The notes beneath the pieces were generated by a model. It did not search any database and was not told where the DNA came from. It was given only the letters and a program-made list of their open reading frames with translations. A stretch of DNA of 26,924 nucleotides from Rhodospirillaceae bacterium. GTDB taxonomy: Bacteria > Pseudomonadota > Alphaproteobacteria > UBA7985. This document shows, in pieces, positions 14,427 to 22,962 of this stretch (the stretch's first letter is position 1; the number at the start of each line of letters is the position of its first letter). The stretch is taken from positions 1 to 26,924 of the forward strand of contig PAFB01000042.1 in NCBI GenBank assembly GCA_002700865.1. The letters are read 5' to 3'. Position numbers and translations under genes: made by a program.

Positions 14427-16214
14427 ATGCCTGAGCTCTCCCCCCGAACAGCAGGGTCACCACAGTTGGCTTTTCGCCAAAGGGGGCTGCTGGTCGCAGC
14501 GTCGCTGGCGCTGGTCGTGGGAGCCTTGGTTGGGCTGGCCGCTGTCGTGTTTCTGGAAGCGATTTCGTGGGTCCAGTGGCTGGCGCTGGGAACCCGTGAA
14601 GAACTGCTGATTTCCGGACTGGTCGAGCAACCCTGGTGGCGACGCTTGGCGGGACCACTGGCTGGCGGCTTGATTGTCGGGGGACTGATGACGGTTCTCT
14701 ACCCGACGCTGCCGCGTCCGCCGGGTGTCGCCAATGTTATCGCGGCCTCAGCCCTGCGACGGGGACGGATGAGCTTTCGGGATGGCATCAAAGCCGCGTC
14801 CCTCAATGCCATTTCGCTCGGATTTGGTGCCTCAGTGGGGCGTGAGGGGCCAATGGTGCACTGGGGTGCTACGATTGGAGCCTGGGGCGCGCGGGCGCTG
14901 GGGCTTGATCCACGCATTCGCCGTACTCTGCTGGCCTGCGGGGTATCTGCTGCGGTGGCTGCATCTTTCAATGCGCCCTTGGCTGGTGTGTTTTTCGCGC
15001 TGGAAGTGGTCGTTGGCCACTACGCCTTTTCGCTATTTGCGCCCTGCGTTCTTGCGGCCCTGACTGCAACGCTGGTGGGACGGGCCATCCGTGGCGACGA
15101 TCCGGCCTTTATCATGCCTGAAATCGTAATGGCCGGCGCCGCTGATTTCCCACTGTTTGGCCTGTTGGGCGGGGCTAGTGGTTTGGTGGCGGTGTTGTTC
15201 ATTGTCCTGACCTTCCGCATCGTCCGCGTGGCTGACCGGCTCAGCCTGCCCTGGTGGTCGCGGCCAGCGGTTGCAGGGCTGATTGTTGGACTGGTGGCGA
15301 TCCAACTGCCGCAAGTCCTCGGCATCGGCTATGAAGCCACGCAACTGACGCTGGCGGGGCAATATGGTTTCATGCTGCTGCTCGCCGTGTTGGTGGGCAA
15401 GATTGTCTGTGCAGCGGCCTGTCAGGGGCTGGGATTTGGCGGCGGCGTGTTTTCGCCATCGCTCCTGATTGGCGCAGCACTGGGTGCCAGTTTCGGGCAA
15501 ATCGTCGCCCTTGCACCCTGGGCCACCTCTGACCCCGCCGCCTATGCCATTGTCGGCATGGGCGCTACCGCCGCCGCAGTCCTTGGCGCGCCGATATCAA
15601 CGGTCTTGATGGTTTTCGAGCTCACCGGTTCCTATCCCATGGCAGTGGGCTCCATGGTCGCCGTGGTCATCGCTGTCGGACTGGCGCGCGCCATGACGGG
15701 GCATTCGTTCTTTACCCGGCAGTTGCAAATGTTGGGTCTGGATATTCGCGACGGCAAGGACGTCTCTTTGCTCCAGAATACACAGGTGTCCGAAATCCTT
15801 GATACCGACGTCGATACCGTATCGCCCTCCACGCCTGCACCCGAAGCGCTGGAAAGACTAATTGCCAGCCGTTGGGGCCGGGTGTTTGTGGTCTCGGAAA
15901 CAGGTCGGCTCGAAGGGTTCATTACGCTGGAGACCTCGCGCACAGCCCTAAGCGATCCCAACAACGTCGCAGCCGATGTCGCCATGGACGCGCTGAGTGT
16001 GACGGCGACCTGCGACCTCACCACCGCCATGAAGCGCCTTGTTGAAAAGGGCGAGGCTCATGTGCCTGTGGTTCGGGATGAGGGGTCAAACACACTGATC
16101 GGGCTGATCCATGATTTCGACGTATCCTATGCCTATCACCGCGCCATGCTGGTAGCAGAGGGGCAGGATGATTTGCCCGCGAGCGCGGAGTGGAGCCGGG
16201 AGAAATCGGAGTGA
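14427..16214 (+). CDS. CLC family chloride channel/transporter with CBS domains
   Basis: Predicted inner-membrane anion channel or exchanger of the CLC family. The core has many hydrophobic helices between about 20 and 430. SVGREGPMVH (136-145) carries the gating Glu140, and GFGGGVFSP (336-344) is the third anion-binding motif. A C-terminal cytoplasmic CBS pair covers about 450-570. Compared with E. coli ClC-ec1, the GSGIP motif is replaced by PPGVA (98-102), the internal proton Glu203 aligns with Val194 and the central Tyr445 aligns with Phe429. Length, 595 residues, fits the bacterial CBS-containing group. AAGG lies about 13 bases before the ATG. It converges with the deacylase gene, 12 bases apart. 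Confidence 0.92.
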   Translation: MPELSPRTAGSPQLAFRQRGLLVAASLALVVGALVGLAAVVFLEAISWVQWLALGTREELLISGLVEQPWWRRLAGPLAGGLIVGGLMTVLYPTLPRPPGVANVIAASALRRGRMSFRDGIKAASLNAISLGFGASVGREGPMVHWGATIGAWGARALGLDPRIRRTLLACGVSAAVAASFNAPLAGVFFALEVVVGHYAFSLFAPCVLAALTATLVGRAIRGDDPAFIMPEIVMAGAADFPLFGLLGGASGLVAVLFIVLTFRIVRVADRLSLPWWSRPAVAGLIVGLVAIQLPQVLGIGYEATQLTLAGQYGFMLLLAVLVGKIVCAAACQGLGFGGGVFSPSLLIGAALGASFGQIVALAPWATSDPAAYAIVGMGATAAAVLGAPISTVLMVFELTGSYPMAVGSMVAVVIAVGLARAMTGHSFFTRQLQMLGLDIRDGKDVSLLQNTQVSEILDTDVDTVSPSTPAPEALERLIASRWGRVFVVSETGRLEGFITLETSRTALSDPNNVAADVAMDALSVTATCDLTTAMKRLVEKGEAHVPVVRDEGSNTLIGLIHDFDVSYAYHRAMLVAEGQDDLPASAEWSREKSE

Positions 16215-16226
16215 GCGACCGGTAGC

Positions 16227-17378
16227 CTAGTCCTCGAGCAAGTAGCCGCCTTCCCGGCTGTCCAGAATCTCTCGACCAACAATCTTCATGATGCTTTCGC
16301 CCGGGAACATCAGCTTTCGTGTTCGACGGGATAGGATGAAGCCATCCGTCGTGGCGTGAATGGGCGTGCGGGCTTTGGCGGGGTCGAGCTCGGTCGGATC
16401 GATGATATCAGCCACGTGCTGGCCCTTGGTCACTTCGTCTCCAACAGCAACCCGGTAGGTCAAAATCCCCGGCGTGTTCACGCGCAGCATATCCGTCGCC
16501 TCCAGCGGCAAGCCCTCGACCTTGATATCTGGCAGCGGTGTCGGTTCCATATTGATGAAGCCGCGTGAGCACAGCACGCTGAACAGGTGCTGGGCGTCTT
16601 CAGCGGCAACGTCGTCCTCGACATCACTGCGCCCCGCGTATTCAAAGGTCGCTGCCGGGCAGGCCAGCGGGATGGGATGGTTGGGAAAGCGGGCTTGTAG
16701 GCGCGTCCAAACCGTGGACAGGCACTCGTCATAGGATCCCCCGCCACTATCGGCAGCGGTCAGAGCCACCTGAGACCGGCTGGCGCGTGCGATGTCTTCC
16801 CAGTCTGGCCACTGCTCTGGAATGATAAAAAGATGTCGGCCGCTTTCGTCATCGCAGTGAATGTCAAAAACGATGTCAGCGTCGTGGGACAGCAGCAGGA
16901 TTTCCTTCCGGAACCGTTCCAGCGCCGTATTCGGTTCGCGCGCAGCGACTGCGGCCCCGACAATCCGGCGAATATGGGCGACATTTGCGGCCTCGTCCTG
17001 GCTTAAGACCGTCTCAATTTCAGCAACCACCTCCGCTGGCAGCAGTTCCCAGCCGCGATTGTGGTTCTGACCCGTTGCGAGGTCGAAGCGGCCAATATGG
17101 GTATCCTGGAACAGCACTTGCGCACCACCCAGCGGATTTGCCTGCGGCAGAACAACGATCTCACCGTCGATGAGCCCGGCTTCAGCCGCTGCCTGCAGCT
17201 TGGGCAGCATGTGGTGAAGGATCAGCATGCCCGGGGTTTCGTCGGCATGCAGTGCAGCATGCATATAGGCCTTCGGCGCCCCCGCCTTGCCTGAACCGAA
17301 GCGAAACACGCGTAGGTTATATGAAGTTCCCTGAAAATCGCCTTTAAGGGTGCGGTCTTCGATGCTGGCGTTCTTCAC
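16227..17378 (-). CDS. Succinylglutamate desuccinylase/aspartoacylase family zinc hydrolase
   Basis: Predicted M14-like zinc enzyme that removes an acyl group from an amino-acid-like substrate. Numbered from the GTG at 17378, HADE gives zinc ligands His44 and Glu47, NHNR (105-108) is the arginine-containing substrate loop, DIHCDDE has the third ligand His174 and FEYAG holds a likely catalytic Glu246. The last 100 residues (TYRVAVGDEVTKGQHVADI) form a small barrel-like domain seen in this subgroup. I prefer this GTG because similarity to the family begins there and GGGGA lies ten bases upstream; ATGs at 17417 and 17477 would lengthen it, the latter overlapping uvrD. It is divergent from uvrD. 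No arginine-succinyl pathway genes are nearby, so the substrate is open. Confidence 0.82.
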   Translation of the reverse strand: MKNASIEDRTLKGDFQGTSYNLRVFRFGSGKAGAPKAYMHAALHADETPGMLILHHMLPKLQAAAEAGLIDGEIVVLPQANPLGGAQVLFQDTHIGRFDLATGQNHNRGWELLPAEVVAEIETVLSQDEAANVAHIRRIVGAAVAAREPNTALERFRKEILLLSHDADIVFDIHCDDESGRHLFIIPEQWPDWEDIARASRSQVALTAADSGGGSYDECLSTVWTRLQARFPNHPIPLACPAATFEYAGRSDVEDDVAAEDAQHLFSVLCSRGFINMEPTPLPDIKVEGLPLEATDMLRVNTPGILTYRVAVGDEVTKGQHVADIIDPTELDPAKARTPIHATTDGFILSRRTRKLMFPGESIMKIVGREILDSREGGYLLED

Positions 17379-17470
17379 AGACTGGTTTTCCCCATCAGAT
17401 GCTCGTCCGGACGCCATTTGAGCGCGTAATCTCGATAGCGACCCGACCAACAATGTTCTACATTCGTCCC

Positions 17471-19876
17471 ATGACACAGGATATGTTTACCGTAGACGGA
17501 GACGGGGTGCTTGCGCCAGAGGAGAAGCGCCCTGTTGGCAGTGGACCGGCCTATATGCAAGGCCTCAACCCGCCCCAACGCGAAGCCGTCGAAACGCTTG
17601 AGGGACCGGTACTGGTGCTCGCCGGGGCTGGTACCGGGAAGACGCGCGCCCTGACCACGCGGATTGCGCATTTGCTCATGACCGGAACAGCGCACCCGCA
17701 GGAAGTGCTTGCCGTCACCTTTACCAACAAAGCCGCCGGGGAAATGCGGGAGCGGGTTGAGGGTTTGATTGGGCAACCGACAACCGGGTGGTGGCTGGGG
17801 ACATTTCACAGCCTTGCCGCCCGCATTCTGCGCATCCATGCGAGCGCGCTTGGCGCTGACAGCTTTAATCAGAATTTCACCATTCTGGACGATGACGACC
17901 AGCTGCGTCTGATCAAGGCGCTGCTGATCGATCACAACCTCGACCCCAAAGCGCATAGCCCGCGGGCCGTCTCTAACGCCATCAGTCGTTGGAAGGACAG
18001 GGGCTGGGTGCCGGAGAAAGTGCCGCTCGATGATATCCCCAACGGTCTGTGCGAGGGCCAGCTTGGCCGGATTTATGATGCCTATCAAAGCCGTTTGTTG
18101 GAGCTGAACGCGGCTGATTTTGGCGACTTGCTCCTGCACAACCTCACGATTTTCCGCACCAATTCTGCGATCCTCGAAACCTATCAGCACCGTTTTCGTT
18201 TCATCCTTGTGGATGAGTATCAGGACACCAACGTTGCCCAGTACCTGTGGCTGCGCCTGCTGGCGGCGAAGTATCAAAACATCGCCTGCGTGGGTGACGA
18301 TGATCAGTCGATTTATGGCTGGCGCGGCGCGGAAGTTGGTAACATTCTGCGGTTCGAAACAGACTATGAGAGCGCCAAGACCATCCGTCTTGAGCAGAAT
18401 TACCGCTCGACCGGCAATATTCTGGCAGCGGCCTCCGCGCTGATAGCCAATAACAGTGAGCGGCTGGGCAAAACGCTGTTCACCGACGATGCACCCGGTT
18501 CCACAATCCATGTGCGCGGCCTGCCTGACGGCAATGAGGAAGCGCGCTTTATCACCGATGAGATCGAAAGCCTGCATCGGCAAGGGCGCGACTATCGCGA
18601 CTTTGCGATCCTGGTGCGTTCGTCTTCGATGATGCGCGCCATTGAAGAGCGGATGATCGATGTTGGTTTGCCCTACAAGGTGTTTGGTGGGCCACGGTTC
18701 TACGAGCGCAAGGAGATCCGCGACGCCATCGCTTATCTGCGCCTGATCAGGCAACCGGACGATGATCTGGCTTTTGAGCGGATTATCAACGTGCCCAAAC
18801 GCGGGATCGGACTGACAACGGTGGCCAAGGTCCTCAGCTTTGCCCGTCTGAGCCGGATCAGCGCCATGCGCGCCATCGAAGTCATGATCGACACCGACGA
18901 ACTCCCTGCCGCTGCGCGAAAAAAGCTGGTGGGGTTTCAGCAGATGATTGGGCAGTGGCGCGAGTTGATGAACACCATGCCGCACACTGAATTGGCGGAG
19001 CAGGTGCTCGAAGACAGCGGCTACCGCGATATGTGGCGCAACGAGAAAACCCCTGATGCGCGGGGACGGCTGGAGAACCTGGACGAACTGGTCGGCTCCA
19101 TGAGTAATTTCGAAAACCTCGCAGGGTTCCTCGAACACATCTCGCTTGTGCTGGACACCAACGCAGCTTCCGGCGGTGATGAGCTGTCACTGATGACGCT
19201 GCACGCAGCAAAGGGTATGGAGTTCCCGGTGGTGTTCTTGCCAGGTTGGGAAGACGGCGCTTTTCCCAATATGCGGGCCATGACCGAGAGCGGGGACAAA
19301 GGGCTCGAAGAGGAACGCCGCCTTGCCTATGTCGGCATCACCAGGGCGCGCCAAGAGCTTTACATCATGTACGTTGGCAGCCGGTTTCTGAACGGCCAGT
19401 GGAACTACTCCCGCCCCTCGCGATTTGTTGAGGAACTGCCCGAAGATTTGCTCGACACCGATGATATTTCCGGGGCCAGCGTGTTTGCTGGATCGGCTGG
19501 TGTCGGCGGGCTGGGATCGCTCTATGGCGGAGGGGCCAGTGGCGCACGCGACCTTGGCGCACTGCCGCCTTTGGAATGGGCAGACAAGCGGCAATTCAGG
19601 GGGCAGGACAGTCCGGGCATGAACCGGCTCAAGGCCAATCTGGAAACCGTGAAGCGTGGCAATCCACCTGTGATTGACGGCACTTTCGACCCCGTAGGAT
19701 TTGCCAGCCGAGAGGCGGACCATGGGTTTGTCACGGGCCAGCGCGTGTTCCACCGCAAGTTTGGCTACGGCATCATTTCGGCGGTTGAGGGCGAAAAACT
19801 TGTCATCGCTTTCGATGCAACGGGCGAAAAACGTGTTATCGCATCCTTCGTTGTCGATGCCGCCCAAGCCAGCTAG
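17471..19876 (+). CDS. uvrD: ATP-dependent DNA helicase UvrD/PcrA
   Basis: Superfamily 1A helicase that unwinds DNA 3'-5' in nucleotide-excision and mismatch repair. The Q motif LNPPQREAV (32-40), Walker A AGAGTGKT (51-58), GTFHSLAARIL, Walker B VDEYQDTN (247-254), GDDDQSIYGWRGA, LEQNYRS, TLHAAKGMEF and VGITRARQELY occur in the proper order. The final 50 residues, with FHRKFGYGIISAV, form the Tudor-like domain known to bind RNA polymerase in UvrD/PcrA. I used the ATG at 17471 (801 residues); ATGs at 17453 and 17483 are possible and none has a clear ribosome site. prmA follows after 15 bases, so the two probably form an operon. Confidence 0.96.
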   Translation: MTQDMFTVDGDGVLAPEEKRPVGSGPAYMQGLNPPQREAVETLEGPVLVLAGAGTGKTRALTTRIAHLLMTGTAHPQEVLAVTFTNKAAGEMRERVEGLIGQPTTGWWLGTFHSLAARILRIHASALGADSFNQNFTILDDDDQLRLIKALLIDHNLDPKAHSPRAVSNAISRWKDRGWVPEKVPLDDIPNGLCEGQLGRIYDAYQSRLLELNAADFGDLLLHNLTIFRTNSAILETYQHRFRFILVDEYQDTNVAQYLWLRLLAAKYQNIACVGDDDQSIYGWRGAEVGNILRFETDYESAKTIRLEQNYRSTGNILAAASALIANNSERLGKTLFTDDAPGSTIHVRGLPDGNEEARFITDEIESLHRQGRDYRDFAILVRSSSMMRAIEERMIDVGLPYKVFGGPRFYERKEIRDAIAYLRLIRQPDDDLAFERIINVPKRGIGLTTVAKVLSFARLSRISAMRAIEVMIDTDELPAAARKKLVGFQQMIGQWRELMNTMPHTELAEQVLEDSGYRDMWRNEKTPDARGRLENLDELVGSMSNFENLAGFLEHISLVLDTNAASGGDELSLMTLHAAKGMEFPVVFLPGWEDGAFPNMRAMTESGDKGLEEERRLAYVGITRARQELYIMYVGSRFLNGQWNYSRPSRFVEELPEDLLDTDDISGASVFAGSAGVGGLGSLYGGGASGARDLGALPPLEWADKRQFRGQDSPGMNRLKANLETVKRGNPPVIDGTFDPVGFASREADHGFVTGQRVFHRKFGYGIISAVEGEKLVIAFDATGEKRVIASFVVDAAQAS

Positions 19877-19891
19877 TCCGGAGCCTGCCTT

Positions 19892-20863
19892 ATGGCCGTA
19901 ACCTACCTTGTGTCCGTGGCCGTGCCGCGCGACCATGCTGAAACCTATGAAGCGTTGCTCAGTGGCTTGCCCGGCGCTGTGGTAGGACGCCGCGCGCCCT
20001 TGATTGATACGGGTGTGGATTTACGCAACAGCGATGATTTGGAGGTGCTGGCCTATTTGGACTTGCGCCCCGACGCTGAGGATATTCAGCCGCTGATTGA
20101 CCTTGGCGATCAGCTCACCGGGTTGAGCCATACGCCGTTTGTCATCGAAACACTGCCCGATCTTGACTGGGTGGCAGAGAGCCAGTCGTCATTGACCGCC
20201 ATTCACGCAGGCCGTTTCTTTCTGCGTGGCAGCCACGATCCCGCACCTGTCCCCGGCGGTGCCTACGAGCTGATCATTGACGCGCAGAACGCCTTTGGCA
20301 CCGGCCATCATGAAACCACCCATGGTTGCCTCGAAATGGTTTCAGAAATCGCCAAGACCAAGGGCCGTCGCCGGTTGAATGTGCTTGATATGGGTACGGG
20401 GTCGGGGGTGCTTGGTCTGGCGTGGTGCAAAGCGACAAAGCAGCCCTTGCTAGGCTCCGACATTGACCCGCAAGCCGTCAAAGTTGCCGCCGTCAATGCC
20501 AGCCTCAATCGGGTCAAGGCTTATACGCGGTTCGTCCCGGCGGCAGGCATCGGCCACCGCGAAGTCCGCAAGAATGCGCGCTATTCGGTGGTTTTTGCCA
20601 ATATCCTGTCCGGGCACTTGATCAATCTCGGCCCCAGTATCGCCGCCATCACGGCACCGGGTGGTTTAGTGGTTCTCGCCGGTTTGCTGCGAAAGCAGGA
20701 AAAGCGAGTTTCCCGAACCTTTCAGGCTCACGGATTTATACAGGCGCATGTCATCCGGCGGGGTCCGTGGTCAATTCTGCTGATGCGCAACCAGCGTCCC
20801 GCAGCGCCGAGGCAGCTCAATCGTCGGTGCCAGGATTGGTCAAAGTCCATCGATTTTCACTGA
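19892..20863 (+). CDS. prmA: Ribosomal protein L11 methyltransferase PrmA
   Basis: SAM-dependent enzyme that methylates ribosomal protein L11. An N-terminal substrate-recognition domain (to about 120) is followed by IDAQNAFGTGHHETTHGC (about 129-146), the hallmark of PrmA. LNVLDMGTGSGVLGLAW is the SAM loop, and FANILSGHLINL contains the NI active-site pattern. Length, 323 residues, is slightly long because the C-terminus carries an extra basic tail after ILLMRNQRP. The ATG at 19892 has GGAG eight bases upstream. It directly follows uvrD and converges with ligA, 17 bases apart. Confidence 0.94.
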   Translation: MAVTYLVSVAVPRDHAETYEALLSGLPGAVVGRRAPLIDTGVDLRNSDDLEVLAYLDLRPDAEDIQPLIDLGDQLTGLSHTPFVIETLPDLDWVAESQSSLTAIHAGRFFLRGSHDPAPVPGGAYELIIDAQNAFGTGHHETTHGCLEMVSEIAKTKGRRRLNVLDMGTGSGVLGLAWCKATKQPLLGSDIDPQAVKVAAVNASLNRVKAYTRFVPAAGIGHREVRKNARYSVVFANILSGHLINLGPSIAAITAPGGLVVLAGLLRKQEKRVSRTFQAHGFIQAHVIRRGPWSILLMRNQRPAAPRQLNRRCQDWSKSIDFH

Positions 20864-20880
20864 TTTCGCCCGCAAGGGGA

Positions 20881-22962
20881 TCATCCGTTCAGGAAAGCAA
20901 CCCACTGGTCTTCGTCCATGGTGTCGAGTTGCAACTCTGCAGCTTTTTTGGCTTTTGAACCTGCGTCCAAACCAATGACCACAAGGTCGGTTTTCTTGGA
21001 AACCGACCCGGCAACTTTGGCCCCCAGGGCTTCTGCACGGGCTTTAGCCTCCGCGCGCGACATTTGCGTCAGCGTACCGGTAAACACCACAGTTTTCCCC
21101 GCCAGAAGCGAGTCAGCGTCAACGGTAGGTGCTTGCACAGCCTCGACCGTGACTTGATCCAGCAGGGCTTGTACAGCGGCACGATTATCAGGGTTGGCAA
21201 AGAAGCGTCGGGCCTCACTGACCACAGAGGGGCCAATTCCATCGATAGCCAGCATCTCAGCATTCGCCGCTTCGTCATAGTCGACCAGGCGGTCAAACTG
21301 CGCAAACAGGGTGTCAGCCGTCTCGTAGAAACGGGCAAGCACACGCGCTGTATCGATGCCGATTTGGCGAATGCCCAACCCAAACATCAGGCGGTCAAGC
21401 GGGATGGTTCGACGGGCCTCGATTGCCGCTTTGAGCTTGGCGGCGGATGCTGGTCCCCAGCCCTCCAGCCGGGCGATTTCATCTTCCCGCTGTCCCAGAG
21501 CAAAGATATCAGCCGGTGAACGCACCCAGCCAAAGCCGTAAAACTGCTCGACGTTCTTGGCGCCAAAGCCGTCGATGTCGAGGGCGTCGCGGGAGATGAA
21601 ATGCTTGAGCCTTTCGACCACCTGAGCCGAGCACACCAAATCGCCAGTACACCGCCGGACCGCCTCGCCTTCAGGCCGAGAAGCCGGAGAGCCGCAGACG
21701 GGGCAGGTGTCAGGGAAGACAAATTTGGCGCTGTCCGGTGGCCGACGGTTCACCAGAACTTCAACAACTTGGGGGATAACATCGCCCGCGCGTTGAATCA
21801 CAACGGTATCACCGGCGCGGATATCCTTGCGGTCCAACTCGTCTTCGTTATGCAGCGTCGCCCGAGACACGACCACGCCGCCAACCGTCACCGGTTCTAG
21901 GTTCGCGACCGGGGTCAGCGCGCCGGTTCGGCCAACTTGCAGCGTGATTTCGTTGAGCAGTGTAACGGCCCGTTCGGCGGGGAATTTGTGCGCAATGGCC
22001 CAGCGTGGCGACCGGCTGACCTGTCCCATACGGCCCTGATAGTCAAACCGGTTCACCTTGTAGACAACGCCGTCAATGTCATAAGCCAGATCAGCGCGGC
22101 GGGTCTCGATATCATGGTAAAACGACAGAACGTCTTCTGGCGAGGAGCACAGGCGGTTAAGCGGGTTGGTGACAAAGCCCCAGCGTTTGAGATTGTCGAG
22201 CAGGGCCCAATGTGAGTCCCCAACATCACCCGAAACCTGCCCCAACGAATAGGCAAAAAAGCGCAAGGGGCGGGCGGCGGTGATGCTTGGATCGAGCTGT
22301 CGCAGGCTTCCCGCAGCGGCGTTACGTGGGTTGGCAAAAACCTTCTTACCCTCAGCCTCCAGCGCAGCGTTCATGGCGGCGAAGTCGTCCTTTGCCATGT
22401 AAACCTCTCCCCGAACTTCGAGGATATCTGGCACGTCATCGCCAGTGAGGCGCTGAGGCACGTCGCCAATAACGGCAAGATTGGCCGTGATGTTCTCCCC
22501 CACTGACCCGTCTCCACGGGTCGCGCCAAGGGTAAATTGACCCTTCTCATACGTAATCGCCGCCGATAGACCATCGATTTTGGGCTCACAGGTGAGATCA
22601 ACGGGTGCGTTTTCTGACAGGCTCAAAAAGCGGCGAACTTTGGCAAAGAACTCCACCACGTCACCGTCTTCAAAAGCGTTGGACAGCGACAGCATGGGCC
22701 GAGCATGGGTGACTTTGGCAAAACCGCCCGAGGGTGCCGCACCGACGGTCTGGGTGGGGCTGTCGTCCGTGACCAGATCGGGAAAAGCCGCTTCGATTGC
22801 GATCACTTCAGCCCGCAACGTGTCATAGTCGCCATCACTCAGGATGGGGTCGTCGTTTTGGTAATAGGCCGCCTCGGCCTCGACCATTTTTGCGCGCAGA
22901 GTGACCAGACGCGTTTCGGCCATCAACCGGTCTTTGGGTACGGTAAAGGCAGCAGAACTCAC
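20881..22962 (-). CDS. ligA: NAD-dependent DNA ligase LigA
   Basis: Seals nicks in DNA, joining Okazaki fragments and completing repair, using NAD. Domains in order: Ia (YYQNDDPILSDGDYD, 33-47, NAD binding), the adenylation domain with the active Lys128 in CEPKIDGLS, an OB fold (VGRTGALTPVA), a four-Cys zinc finger (CPVCGSP ... CTGDLVC), helix-hairpin-helix repeats (FGLGIRQIG, AIDGIGP) and a C-terminal BRCT domain from about 615. Length, 693 residues, is complete. The GTG at 22962 overlaps the recN stop in GTGA, and AAAGGAAG lies upstream, so translation is coupled to recN. Confidence 0.98.
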   Translation of the reverse strand: MSSAAFTVPKDRLMAETRLVTLRAKMVEAEAAYYQNDDPILSDGDYDTLRAEVIAIEAAFPDLVTDDSPTQTVGAAPSGGFAKVTHARPMLSLSNAFEDGDVVEFFAKVRRFLSLSENAPVDLTCEPKIDGLSAAITYEKGQFTLGATRGDGSVGENITANLAVIGDVPQRLTGDDVPDILEVRGEVYMAKDDFAAMNAALEAEGKKVFANPRNAAAGSLRQLDPSITAARPLRFFAYSLGQVSGDVGDSHWALLDNLKRWGFVTNPLNRLCSSPEDVLSFYHDIETRRADLAYDIDGVVYKVNRFDYQGRMGQVSRSPRWAIAHKFPAERAVTLLNEITLQVGRTGALTPVANLEPVTVGGVVVSRATLHNEDELDRKDIRAGDTVVIQRAGDVIPQVVEVLVNRRPPDSAKFVFPDTCPVCGSPASRPEGEAVRRCTGDLVCSAQVVERLKHFISRDALDIDGFGAKNVEQFYGFGWVRSPADIFALGQREDEIARLEGWGPASAAKLKAAIEARRTIPLDRLMFGLGIRQIGIDTARVLARFYETADTLFAQFDRLVDYDEAANAEMLAIDGIGPSVVSEARRFFANPDNRAAVQALLDQVTVEAVQAPTVDADSLLAGKTVVFTGTLTQMSRAEAKARAEALGAKVAGSVSKKTDLVVIGLDAGSKAKKAAELQLDTMDEDQWVAFLNG

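Noticed and set aside
17375..19138. 587-codon open frame antisense to uvrD
   Set aside because: It mirrors the conserved helicase frame, has no recognisable domain and no ribosome site; long antisense frames are common in GC-rich genes with strong codon bias.
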